Source: Lysobacterales bacterium (GTDB lineage Bacteria; Pseudomonadota; Gammaproteobacteria; Xanthomonadales; SZUA-36). Taken from it: DNA of 64,000 nt. Both the position numbers and the translations under genes were made by a program. The DNA lies in the NCBI GenBank assembly GCA_014238945.1, contig JABAAB010000014.1, positions 62,001 through 126,000 of the forward strand, in the 5' to 3' direction. How positions within the stretch are numbered: the stretch's first letter is position 1; each line of letters begins with the position of its first letter. This document shows positions 18,310-26,924 of this stretch, one piece after another. The notes beneath the pieces are model-generated. The model had not been told where the DNA came from. It worked only from the letters and a program-made list of their open reading frames with translations, and searched no databases.

Positions 18310-18705
18310 CAGCTGAAAGTTCTTCCCCGAATATAACCGGTTGGTTGAATTTTAATCAACAACTGTGGTTTCCCTCCCATGCTGATTGGTAATATCGGTC
18401 AGCAACTTTATCAATCCTGCGCCAATGATAACGACATAAGTAAGCACTTTATTTAGTCTAAATCTTGCTGAATCAAGTTTTTGACGAGCTAATCTGATCC
18501 TGTTTGCCGATTTTGGCATATCTGTATGTTGCGTGTTATTCGATTTACATTATACTCAATAGTACATTTACATATAGTTATCCAGTTTTATAAAGAATAG
18601 CAAAAGCGTCGAACCCGCAAATAGAATTGAAAACTTCGTATTTGGTAAATTGTTTGCTGCAAAAGCAGCAAGGGTTCGCAGACGGCTAATGAATGGGAGC
18701 GATAC
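18310..18705. promoter_or_regulatory. Divergent T6SS control region (tagH / tssA)
   Basis: 396 bp without a gene between the two T6SS operons, AT-rich in the middle, so it should hold both promoters. Visible symmetric sites: GTTGA-N7-TCAAC at 18344-18360 near tagH, and the palindrome ATTTAG-T-CTAAAT at 18451-18463. A related inverted repeat lies before hcp. I could not place -10/-35 boxes with confidence and found no correctly spaced sigma-54 site. Confidence 0.5.
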
Positions 18706-19731
18706 ATGAGATTATCGGCTGAAGAACTGACCCAGCCAATATCTGAAGATCAACCTTGCGGCGAGGATCTGGAATACGATCCTGCTTTCCAGCAGATGGA
18801 AACCTTGCTTCAAACCAAGCCGGAACAGGAGTTTGGGGACACCATAATTCCAGCCGAAGGTCCGGACTGGAAAGGCGTAGAAAAACAGGCTGCTGACCTG
18901 ATCAAGCGAACCTGCGATTTGCGTGTTCTTGCCAACGTTGCTATTGCACAATTGCATACCTCAGGGCTGGTGGCATTCGCCAACGCCATGAATGCACTCA
19001 ATGCTTGCATGGAAACCTTCTGGGACAGCATTTATCCCGAACTCGATGTCGAGGATAATAATGATGCCACCATGCGTTATAACGCTTTGCAGATCCTTAA
19101 CGACCACAACATGGTCTGCGAAGGCCTGGTGCGTTCTCCACTGGTTGTACTCAAGGGAGTGGGTGGATTCTCTTTGCATGACATCGAATTGGCCGAAGGA
19201 AAAACCAAGCCGGTCGATGACGAAGAAGTTCACGATCTGGCCCTCATATTGGGTGCATTCGGTGAGGCCAGTGCTGATGAAATGACAACCCTCGGTGAGT
19301 CAGTGCGTAATTCGATCACCGAGCTTCAGCGTACCCAGTCACTGTGGGATCAATTGGCAGAGAATGCGCCTGACCTGGACCTGCAAGACACCTTGAAAGT
19401 TCTGAACTATATTAGGGAGGCGATGGCCAATTATGCGCCGGCCGCCGCCGCGGCAAGTTCTGATGATGAAAATGGTGAAATCGGTGACGACGAGGTGCAG
19501 GGAACGGTGAAGGAAAAGAGCATCAGCGGGTCCATCAATGACAGAAATGATGTCGTACGTGCAATTGACAAGATTTGTGAATTTTATACGGCAAACGAGC
19601 CTTCCAGCCCGGTGCCGCTGCTGCTGAGAAGAGCTCAACGACTGGTGTCGATGTCCTTTGTGGAAATTTTGGAAGATATCGGCCCGGATGGGGTTTCACA
19701 AGTGAAGCACATTGGCGGTATAAAGGATTAG
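18706..19731 (+). CDS. tssA: TssA, T6SS assembly/cap protein
   Basis: 341 residues. The N-terminal ImpA domain is evident (SEDQPCGEDLEYDPAF, then PDWKGVEKQAADLIKRTCDL). A flexible Ala/Asp/Glu-rich linker near 245-262 leads to a short C-terminal domain (IREFY-type helix, RAQRLVSMSFVEIL). TssA coordinates baseplate and sheath polymerisation. The ATG follows a GGGAG site. First gene of the plus-strand operon. Confidence 0.93.
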   Translation: MRLSAEELTQPISEDQPCGEDLEYDPAFQQMETLLQTKPEQEFGDTIIPAEGPDWKGVEKQAADLIKRTCDLRVLANVAIAQLHTSGLVAFANAMNALNACMETFWDSIYPELDVEDNNDATMRYNALQILNDHNMVCEGLVRSPLVVLKGVGGFSLHDIELAEGKTKPVDDEEVHDLALILGAFGEASADEMTTLGESVRNSITELQRTQSLWDQLAENAPDLDLQDTLKVLNYIREAMANYAPAAAAASSDDENGEIGDDEVQGTVKEKSISGSINDRNDVVRAIDKICEFYTANEPSSPVPLLLRRAQRLVSMSFVEILEDIGPDGVSQVKHIGGIKD

Positions 19732-19736
19732 AGAGT

Positions 19737-19758
19737 ATCAATTACCAAGTAACTTGAT
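19737..19758 (+). promoter_or_regulatory. Hairpin in tssA-tssB spacer
   Basis: ATCAA-TTAC / GTAA-(C)-TTGAT forms a nine-pair stem with one bulged C and a 3-base loop, just after the tssA stop. No U-run follows, so it is more likely an RNA processing or stability element, or an operator, than a terminator. Confidence 0.35.
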
Positions 19759-19817
19759 TAAAACAAGGCAACCAGAATATTTTTATTTAAATTTAGCTTA
19801 AGTCAGGAGATCATCTA

Positions 19818-20342
19818 ATGGGTTCTAAGAGCAGTCAAAAATTCATTCAGCGAAACCGCGCACCACGTGTGCAGATCGAATACGATGTGGAACTTTACGG
19901 TGCTGAAAAAAAGGTTCATCTACCATTTGTAATGGGTGTTATGGCTGACTTGGCGGGTAAGCCCGAGGAAGAATTGCCTGCGGTGGCGGATCGCAAGTTC
20001 ATGGAATTTGATATTGATAATTTTGATGAGCGGATGAAGGCCATGAAGCCCCGCGCTGCTTTCCGGGTTGACAATACCCTGACGGATGACGGCGGGCAAT
20101 TGAATGTGGATCTGACTTTCGAAAGCATGGACGATTTTTCTCCGGATGCTGTTGCGCGAAAAGTTGAATCACTGAACAAGTTATTGGAGGCCCGGTCGCA
20201 GTTGAGCAACCTGATGACTTATATGGATGGGAAAACCGGTGCCGAAGAGCTGATTGCGAACGCGATCAAGGATCCCGCTCTTTTGCAGTCGCTGGTTGCC
20301 GCACCCAATCCCGACGATGGCTCTGATGAGGGTGAGGAATAA
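19818..20342 (+). CDS. tssB: TssB (VipA), contractile sheath small subunit
   Basis: 174 residues with the TssB opening (SQKFIQRNRAPRVQIEYDV) and the conserved LPFVMGVMADLAG strand. It pairs with TssC to build the sheath. The leader ends TAAGTCAGGAG before the ATG. It lies 2 bp from tssC and is certainly co-translated with it. Confidence 0.97.
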   Translation: MGSKSSQKFIQRNRAPRVQIEYDVELYGAEKKVHLPFVMGVMADLAGKPEEELPAVADRKFMEFDIDNFDERMKAMKPRAAFRVDNTLTDDGGQLNVDLTFESMDDFSPDAVARKVESLNKLLEARSQLSNLMTYMDGKTGAEELIANAIKDPALLQSLVAAPNPDDGSDEGEE

Positions 20343-20344
20343 TC

Positions 20345-21841
20345 ATGGCTGAAGAACAGAAAGTATCCGCGCAACAGGGGGCAACAGAGGTTGCCGAAAG
20401 CAGTGATTTCGCATCGTTGCTGAATAAGGAGTTTCGTCCCAAGAGTGATCGGGCGAAAGAGGAAATCAGTTCAGCGGTAGAAACCCTTGCTCAATTTGTG
20501 CTCAAAGACTCAGCGATAGTATCCGAAGACGCCATCGGCTCAATTGAGGCTTTGATTGCCCAGATTGATGAAAAGCTGACGACCCAGGTAAACAAGATCC
20601 TGCACAACGAGGAATTTCAACAGTTGGAATCAGCCTGGCGTGGTCTGAGCTACATGGTCAACAATACCGAGACCGATGAGTCACTCAAAATCAAAGTGAT
20701 GTCCATTTCAAAGAAAGATCTGTCAAAAACCCTCAAGAAGTTCAAGGGCACGGCATGGGATCAAAGTCCCTTGTTCAAGCAGATGTACGAGGAGGAATAC
20801 GGACAGTTCGGTGGTGAGCCATTCGGTTGTGTCGTGGGTGACTATCATTTCGATCACGGTCCGCAGGATGTGGAAACACTGCGGGGCATGTCACAGATCA
20901 GTGCGGCGATGCACGCACCATTTATTTCTGGTGTAGCACCCAAGACACTGCAGATGGATTCCTGGGGCGAGCTGAGTAACCCGCGTGATCTGACCAAGAT
21001 TTTCCAGACACCGGAGTATGCTTCCTGGCGTTCGCTGCGCGAATCAGATGATGCCCGGTACCTTGGCCTGACCATGCCGCGTTTTCTGGGCAGGCAACCT
21101 TATGGTGCGAATACCGATCCGGTTGAAGCTTTCAATTTTGAAGAAGACACCGACGGCTCAGATGCCTCCAAGTACACCTGGTGTAACTCAGCATATGCCA
21201 TGGCGACCAATATCAACCAGTCATTCAAACTCTATGGGTGGTGCTCCCGAATTCGTGGAATTGAGTCCGGTGGTGCGGTTGAGGGTTTGCCGACCCACAC
21301 GTTCCCGACTGATGACGGCGGCGTTGATATGAAGTGTCCGACTGAAATTGCAATCAGCGATCGTCGAGAGGCCGAATTGGCCAAAAACGGGTTCATGCCA
21401 CTGATTCACAGGAAAAATTCGGACTTTGCTGCATTCATTGGCGCCCAGTCACTGCAGAAGCCGGCGGAATATGACGACGCTGACGCAACGGCGAATGCCA
21501 ACCTGGCGGCGCGCCTGCCCTATCTATTTGCTACTTGCCGATTTGCACATTACCTGAAATGCATCGTGCGCGACAAAATCGGTTCGTTCAAAGAGCAGAA
21601 AGATATGCAGCGCTGGCTCAATAACTGGATTAATCAGTATGTTGATGGTGATCCGGACAACTCCAGTGAATCCACCAAGGCCCGCAAACCACTCAGGGAT
21701 GCCGAGGTGGTTGTGGAAGCTGATCCAACCAATCCCGGTTATTATCGTTCGCGGTTTTATCTGCGCCCGCATTACCAGTTGGAAGGTCTGACGGTTTCGC
21801 TGCGACTGGTTTCCAAACTGCCGTCGGCCAAGGGTGGTTAA
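20345..21841 (+). CDS. tssC: TssC (VipB), contractile sheath large subunit
   Basis: 498 residues, full family length. Recognisable blocks: LNKILHNEEFQQLESAWRGL, the VGDYHFDH and PRFLGRQPYG segments, and the C-terminal YYRSRFYLRPHYQLEGLTVSL strand used for sheath handshake contacts. The N-terminal region should carry the ClpV-recognised helix. The C-terminal third is what the TssB-TssC fusion at 37.9 kb lacks. Confidence 0.97.
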   Translation: MAEEQKVSAQQGATEVAESSDFASLLNKEFRPKSDRAKEEISSAVETLAQFVLKDSAIVSEDAIGSIEALIAQIDEKLTTQVNKILHNEEFQQLESAWRGLSYMVNNTETDESLKIKVMSISKKDLSKTLKKFKGTAWDQSPLFKQMYEEEYGQFGGEPFGCVVGDYHFDHGPQDVETLRGMSQISAAMHAPFISGVAPKTLQMDSWGELSNPRDLTKIFQTPEYASWRSLRESDDARYLGLTMPRFLGRQPYGANTDPVEAFNFEEDTDGSDASKYTWCNSAYAMATNINQSFKLYGWCSRIRGIESGGAVEGLPTHTFPTDDGGVDMKCPTEIAISDRREAELAKNGFMPLIHRKNSDFAAFIGAQSLQKPAEYDDADATANANLAARLPYLFATCRFAHYLKCIVRDKIGSFKEQKDMQRWLNNWINQYVDGDPDNSSESTKARKPLRDAEVVVEADPTNPGYYRSRFYLRPHYQLEGLTVSLRLVSKLPSAKGG

Positions 21842-21984
21842 ACATTCCTGGTAGTTTGCTGCTAATAATATTTGGTAAATCATTCAGCCTGTGAATCACC
21901 TCACAGTTACAAAGATGAAATTGCGATACTCTGAAGTCATCGTAGCAACTTAGTAACAGTGACTACGACAAATATTGAAGACAA

Positions 21985-22044
21985 TTGACAGTTTGTAATA
22001 AAGATTGAATTTATATTTAGACAACTAAATAGTCAACAGGAGGA
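21985..22044 (+). promoter_or_regulatory. Candidate hcp promoter, inverted repeat and strong ribosome site
   Basis: The 211-bp tssC-hcp spacer contains TTGACA (21985-21990) and TTTATA (22010-22015) at 19-bp spacing, a plausible weak sigma-70 promoter. An inverted repeat ATTTAG-acaa-CTAAAT (22015-22030) overlaps the -10 and resembles the palindrome at 18451. A strong AGGAGGA (22038-22044) sits eight bases before the hcp ATG. The CAGGAGGA context is also compatible with CsrA/RsmA binding; this is inference only. Confidence 0.45.
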
Positions 22045-22052
22045 TATTTTTC

Positions 22053-22580
22053 ATGGCAAATGTAGCGCTAATTCATTTAGAAATCCCCGAGATCCCTGGA
22101 TCTTCCGCAGTGGAAGGATACAACGCTTCCGGCAAGGTGGGTGAAGGAAAAGCCAGTTATGATTGCTTGAGCTGGAGCTGGGGTGCGTCCCAGAAAGCCA
22201 ACATGCAGAAATCAACGGGTGGAGCTGCCGGTAGCTCATCAATCCAGGACGTTCGTGTCACCAGGCGGATGGGTGCAGCGAGTTCTAACCTGATGCAGGC
22301 ATGTGCCACTGGCCGGCAATTTCCCAAGGCCTATTTGCACTGTTGCAAGACCGGCGGAGAAGACGGCAAGCAATGGACCTGGTACAGAATTACCATGGAC
22401 AATGTCATTATTGCCAGTGTTTCATGCGGTGGTTCCGGTGATGATGGCGGCCAGGAGACGGTAACGCTCAATTTCGGTGCATTTCAGACACAGTATTTCT
22501 CTCAGTCTGATGAAACCGGAGTCAACAAGGCAGGTTCTGACAACAAGTACAACGTCAGGACGGCGCAACAGGAGGGTTAA
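22053..22580 (+). CDS. hcp: Hcp (TssD), T6SS inner-tube protein
   Basis: 175 residues of the Hcp1 family: IPEIPGSS, a YNASGKVGEGKASYDCLSW-like strand, and KAYLHCCKT in the core barrel. Hexameric rings stack to form the expelled tube and bind small effectors. Hcp is needed in large amounts, which fits its own leader and strong ribosome site inside the operon. No C-terminal toxin extension is present. Confidence 0.96.
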   Translation: MANVALIHLEIPEIPGSSAVEGYNASGKVGEGKASYDCLSWSWGASQKANMQKSTGGAAGSSSIQDVRVTRRMGAASSNLMQACATGRQFPKAYLHCCKTGGEDGKQWTWYRITMDNVIIASVSCGGSGDDGGQETVTLNFGAFQTQYFSQSDETGVNKAGSDNKYNVRTAQQEG

Positions 22581-22617
22581 CCGGTTTAGGCCGACCTCTG
22601 GCTACTGTGTATTACGG

Positions 22618-22635
22618 CGACCCGGACTTGGGTCG
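22618..22635 (+). promoter_or_regulatory. Hairpin in hcp-tagJ spacer
   Basis: CGACCC-GGACTT-GGGTCG, a perfect 6-bp GC-rich stem 38 bases after the hcp stop, without a U-tract. It may stabilise the hcp message or partly attenuate transcription into tagJ and the baseplate genes, giving excess Hcp. Inferred from position only. Confidence 0.4.
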
Positions 22636-22694
22636 TCCGTACGTTCACCCAACAATCAACAGGGGATATTGAGCCCGCTGACTGGATTAGATAT

Positions 22695-23480
22695 ATGAGT
22701 GCTGAATTATTGCTGCAGGCAGGTGATCCACGTGCTGCTTTGGACGAATTACAAAATCAGATCAGAGCCAATCCGACTGACGCTAAATTACGAATATTCC
22801 TGTTCCAGTTACTTGCTGTGCTGGGGCAATGGAAGCGAGCCCAGACTCAACTTAAGCTATCGGGAGAGTTAAATGCCGAGGCAATTCCAATGGTGCAGGC
22901 ATACCGTGATGTACTCAACTGCGAATTACATCGTGATGCTGTATTCCAGGGGAAGAGTAAACCGCTGATTTTCGGTGAACCCGAAGAGTGGGTGGCGCAA
23001 CTGGTCCAGGCGCAGCAGGCATTCGCGCGCGGTGAAATGGAATCATTCTCAGCACTCAACGCACAGGCGTTCGAGAATGCAGAGGCACGCAGCGGAAAAA
23101 TTAACGATGAAAAATTTGAATGGCTGGCGGATGCAGACCAGCGATTCGGACCCGTGTTCGAGTGTATGTTCAATGGTCAATATTACTGGGTCCCGATGTC
23201 ACGTGTGAAAAGTTTTCACACTGAAGCGCCAACGGATCTCAGGGATCTGGTCTGGTTGCCTGCTGAACTCACCTGGATCAATGATGCCAAGATCACGGTA
23301 ATGCTACCTTCACGGTATCCACGCCTGGAAGGAGTTAAATCGGCCGGTTTGTTGTCTCGACGTACCGATTGGGAATCTCATACTGACGAGATTTTTGAAG
23401 GCACAGGACAACGAGTTTTTACCACCGACCAAAAGGATTATTCCTTCCTGCAAGTACGCAGCCTCGTCTTTGATGGGTAA
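22695..23480 (+). CDS. tagJ: TagJ (ImpE/SciE), T6SS accessory protein
   Basis: 261 residues: an N-terminal TPR-like part (GDPRAALDELQNQIRANPTDAKLRIFLFQLL) and the C-terminal ImpE domain (FGPVFECMFNGQYYWVPMSRV, LVWLPAELTW). TagJ binds TssB in some systems and modulates sheath-ClpV interaction. The position between hcp and tssE is typical. Confidence 0.92.
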   Translation: MSAELLLQAGDPRAALDELQNQIRANPTDAKLRIFLFQLLAVLGQWKRAQTQLKLSGELNAEAIPMVQAYRDVLNCELHRDAVFQGKSKPLIFGEPEEWVAQLVQAQQAFARGEMESFSALNAQAFENAEARSGKINDEKFEWLADADQRFGPVFECMFNGQYYWVPMSRVKSFHTEAPTDLRDLVWLPAELTWINDAKITVMLPSRYPRLEGVKSAGLLSRRTDWESHTDEIFEGTGQRVFTTDQKDYSFLQVRSLVFDG

Positions 23481-23489
23481 AGCGTAAGC

Positions 23490-23993
23490 ATGGGTCAGTG
23501 GTCCCTCAAAGAAAGACTTCAACCCTCTCTTCTCGACCGGTTGACCGACCTGCAACCGGAAAAAAAGAAGGAGAGTTCCTCCCGGCAAAGTATGAGTCAG
23601 ATCGAGTTCAAAAACGCGGTCATCCGGGATCTTGGCTGGCTTCTGAACTGCACTGCACTGAACGTCACAGGTGAACTGGATGACTACCCCGAAACCATAC
23701 GTTCGGTGATCAATTACGGTCTGCCAGACCTGTCAGGTCAAACATCCTCTAGTGTAGATATCCAGCAACTGGAGCGTTCGGTCAAGCGCTCCATAAGTGA
23801 GTTCGAACCACGGATTATTCGCAACTCCCTGGTGGTTAAAATCCGCTCCAACAGGGATGACATGAGTCACAATTCTTTGGTGTTTGAAATTGAGGGAGCG
23901 GTATTCGGTCAACCATCGCCCTTCCAGGTGGTTCTGAAGAGTGAACTGGATCTGGAGTGCGGCGAGTTTAAAGTGCGGGAAAATTTCGGGTAA
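23490..23993 (+). CDS. tssE: TssE, gp25-like baseplate subunit
   Basis: 167 residues with the phage T4 gp25 lysozyme-like domain: a LLNCTALN block, YPETIRSVINYGLPDLSG, and SISEFEPRI with the conserved EFEPR motif used to start sheath polymerisation. Nine bp after tagJ and six bp before tssF. Confidence 0.94.
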   Translation: MGQWSLKERLQPSLLDRLTDLQPEKKKESSSRQSMSQIEFKNAVIRDLGWLLNCTALNVTGELDDYPETIRSVINYGLPDLSGQTSSSVDIQQLERSVKRSISEFEPRIIRNSLVVKIRSNRDDMSHNSLVFEIEGAVFGQPSPFQVVLKSELDLECGEFKVRENFG

Positions 23994-23999
23994 ACCGGT

Positions 24000-25874
24000 A
24001 TGGATTCAAGACTGCTTCACCACTACAACAATGAACTCCACTTCATGCGGGAGATGGGCAGGGAATTCGCCGATCATTTCCCAAAAGTTGCCGGCCGTCT
24101 TGGTATGGAAGGGCTTGAATGTGCCGATCCCTATGTAGAACGCCTTCTCGAGGGATTCTCATTCCTCGCGGCCCGTGTGCAGCTAAAGATTGAGGAGGAG
24201 TTTCCCGCCTTCTGTCAGAATCTGCTGGAAATGGTGTATCCGGATTATCTTGCACCGCTGCCCTCCATGGCCGTTGTGCAATTTCAACCCGATCTTGGCG
24301 ACAGTGGGCTGGCGTCGGGGTTCAAATTGGGGCAAGGGACTATCTTGCGCAGTGGATTGGGCCCCAATATGCAAATTGCTTGCGAGTATCGTACCGCTCA
24401 TGAAGTTGAATTATTTCCCGTTACCGTAGAGGATGCGGGCTATCTGGGCACTCGGGCAGCGATGGCCAGTCTGGGTATCAAGCCCGGAAAACAGGTCGCG
24501 GCAGGTGTACGCATCAGTATGAAGGCTGCAAAGGGTGTCGATATTTCAGATTTGCAAATCAAGAGTTTGCCAATATACCTGGCTGGCAGCGGGACAATCC
24601 CCATGGCCCTGTATGAACAGATCCTGGGCTCAGTTTGCGGTTTTTCCATAGTCGCTGGTACCAAAAAGAATCGACAGGTTACGACACTGTCTACAGATCA
24701 AGTCCAGCCCCTTGGTTTTGAGCGTGAACAGGCACTGCTCCAATACCGGTCCCGGTCATTTGAAGGTTATCGATTGCTAAGGGAATATTTCGCTTTCCCT
24801 GAACGCTATCGGTTCGTAAATTTCACCGGTCTGGATAAGGCATTGAAACAAATGTCCGGCCAGTCCTTTGATCTTGTTGTGCATTTGAAAAACCGGGAAA
24901 ACGATCTTGAAAACGTGGTTGATAAAAACCACTTTCTACCCTTTTGCACACCTGCGATCAATCTTTTCCCCAAACGGGCAGATCGTATTTCTTTAAATCA
25001 AAAAGACCATGAGTTTCACATTGTTGCGGATCGAAGCCGGCCGATGGACTTCGAGGTCTGCCAGGTTCTTGAGGTTGTCGGCTACGGGGCTCATACCGAT
25101 GATCAGCAACCATTCCTGCCATTTTATGGATTAAAAGATTCACATATAGCCGCGGAACACGCTGCATTTTTTGCAATCAACAGGAAGCCCCGTCTGTTGT
25201 CATCGAAACAGCATGCCCGTGGTTCGAGATCAGCTTACCTTGGCCAGGAGATATTTATTTCGTTGGTGGATGCGAGCGAGAGGCCTTATCGTACCGACCT
25301 GGTTCAACTCGGGATCAAAACCCTGTGCAGTAACCGTGATCTGCCCATGCAAATTCCATTGGGGCAGAAAGAGGGTGATTTTATCCTGGAGGTTAATGCC
25401 CCGGTTGAAACCATACGTTGCGTTGCCGGCCCAACTCGTCCCACGGCATTGGGCACCACCGGCGACTATGCCTGGAGACTGATCAATCACCTGTCGTTGA
25501 ATTTCCTGTCCCTGATCGATGATGACCGGGATGAGGGTGCCGCAGCCCTGCGTGAAATTTTGCACCTGTATAGCGAGGGCAATACAATTAATGAACGCCA
25601 TGTCAACGCTATCGTGAGTGTCAATGCCAAGGCGGTAACTCGTCGTTTGCCTATTCCCGGTCCCATCAGTTTCGGACGTGGACTGGAGATCACACTGGAA
25701 CTTGATGAATCCGGCTTTGAAGCGGGTGGTATGTATTTGTTCGGATCCGTATTGAATGAATTTTTCAGGAAATATGTGTCAATTAATCACATGACCGAAA
25801 CAATCGTGATGACCAACAAACAGGAAGAAGTAGCAAAGTGGCCGGTGAAAATAGGTCTCAGGGCCCAGCTTTAG
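24000..25874 (+). CDS. tssF: TssF, T6SS baseplate subunit
   Basis: 624 residues of the VasA/ImpG family. The start LLHHYNNELHFMREMGREFA and the SFLAARVQLKIEEEFP segment are diagnostic. It forms the TssF2-TssG wedge. Its 3' end overlaps tssG by 37 bp, implying tight coupling. Confidence 0.96.
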   Translation: MDSRLLHHYNNELHFMREMGREFADHFPKVAGRLGMEGLECADPYVERLLEGFSFLAARVQLKIEEEFPAFCQNLLEMVYPDYLAPLPSMAVVQFQPDLGDSGLASGFKLGQGTILRSGLGPNMQIACEYRTAHEVELFPVTVEDAGYLGTRAAMASLGIKPGKQVAAGVRISMKAAKGVDISDLQIKSLPIYLAGSGTIPMALYEQILGSVCGFSIVAGTKKNRQVTTLSTDQVQPLGFEREQALLQYRSRSFEGYRLLREYFAFPERYRFVNFTGLDKALKQMSGQSFDLVVHLKNRENDLENVVDKNHFLPFCTPAINLFPKRADRISLNQKDHEFHIVADRSRPMDFEVCQVLEVVGYGAHTDDQQPFLPFYGLKDSHIAAEHAAFFAINRKPRLLSSKQHARGSRSAYLGQEIFISLVDASERPYRTDLVQLGIKTLCSNRDLPMQIPLGQKEGDFILEVNAPVETIRCVAGPTRPTALGTTGDYAWRLINHLSLNFLSLIDDDRDEGAAALREILHLYSEGNTINERHVNAIVSVNAKAVTRRLPIPGPISFGRGLEITLELDESGFEAGGMYLFGSVLNEFFRKYVSINHMTETIVMTNKQEEVAKWPVKIGLRAQL

Positions 25875-26869
25875 AATTTCTGACCCAGGTCAGTGAAAAA
25901 CCGTATAAATACGGTTTTTTTCAGACTGTGCGGCGCATTAACTGCTTTTATGATGACAAACCCCTGACGGGCCAGGCAAACAGGCCGTCTGACGACCCGG
26001 TGCGATTCTCACAGGAACCCTATACGTCGTTTGCACCTTCAATCCTGAACGCATTGACCTACGATGCATCCAGTAAATATCCACGTCTGTCGCAAAATTT
26101 TATGGGTTTGTTCGGGCCCAACGGTCCCATGCCACTGCACTTGACCGAATACGCGCGAAACCGGACCAGAAATGAGCGGGATTCAACTTTGGCCCGGTTT
26201 GCGGACATGTTTCATCACCGCATGATCAGTTTGTTTTACAGCGCATGGGCCCACGCACAGCCCACGGTTCAGTTCGACCGCCCGCAGCAGGACAGATTCT
26301 CCATGTATCTCGGTTCTTTGTTTGGCCTGGGTTTGCCCAGCGGTCGGGATGTGGATTCGATGTATCACATGTCCAAACTGAGTTTTGCCGGTCACTTCAG
26401 CAGTCTTCCACGGCATGTGAGCGGCCTGGTATCGCTGGTGGAGGGCTATTTCGAAGTCGATGTCCAAATCCGTGAATTTGTATCCCACTGGATGACCATT
26501 CCGGAGTTTGATCGTCTACAACTTGGTGGTGAAGGTCTGAATGGCTGTCTGGGAAGGGATACAATTATTGGCGAAAAGGTATGGCAACGACAGGACAAGT
26601 TCAGGGTCAGCCTGGGACCGCTGAGCCTGGATGAATATGAAGCGTTTCTGCCGTCCGGTAAATCGTTCAACAGCCTGGTGGCCGCAGTGAGAAACTTTGT
26701 TGGCCTGGAGTATCTGTGGGAAATAAATTTGATATTGCAGAAAGAAGAAAAACCAGTGACCTGCCTTGGGAAAAGCGGCACGCTGGGTTGGACCAGTTGG
26801 TTAAAGACCGAGCAACAGACTGACCATGTCAACGATTTGCTGTTACAGGTCCAAAATTATGTACACTAA
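25838..26869 (+). CDS. tssG: TssG, T6SS baseplate subunit
   Basis: 343 residues (ImpH family), with the family opening YGFFQTVRRIN and the LSQNFMGLFGPNGPMPLHLTEY segment. The GTG start at 25838 lies inside tssF; no later start gives a full domain. Partner of TssF in the wedge. Confidence 0.95.
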   Translation: MAGENRSQGPALEFLTQVSEKPYKYGFFQTVRRINCFYDDKPLTGQANRPSDDPVRFSQEPYTSFAPSILNALTYDASSKYPRLSQNFMGLFGPNGPMPLHLTEYARNRTRNERDSTLARFADMFHHRMISLFYSAWAHAQPTVQFDRPQQDRFSMYLGSLFGLGLPSGRDVDSMYHMSKLSFAGHFSSLPRHVSGLVSLVEGYFEVDVQIREFVSHWMTIPEFDRLQLGGEGLNGCLGRDTIIGEKVWQRQDKFRVSLGPLSLDEYEAFLPSGKSFNSLVAAVRNFVGLEYLWEINLILQKEEKPVTCLGKSGTLGWTSWLKTEQQTDHVNDLLLQVQNYVH

Positions 26870-26924
26870 AGATCAAATTAAGCCTAAATACAAACCAGTT
26901 AAATAGTCAGAGGGAATCAGGACC

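Noticed and set aside
18513..18533. Possible sigma-54 promoter (TGGCAT...TTGCG)
   Set aside because: The GG to GC spacing is 14 rather than 10 bases, so it does not fit the -24/-12 rule.
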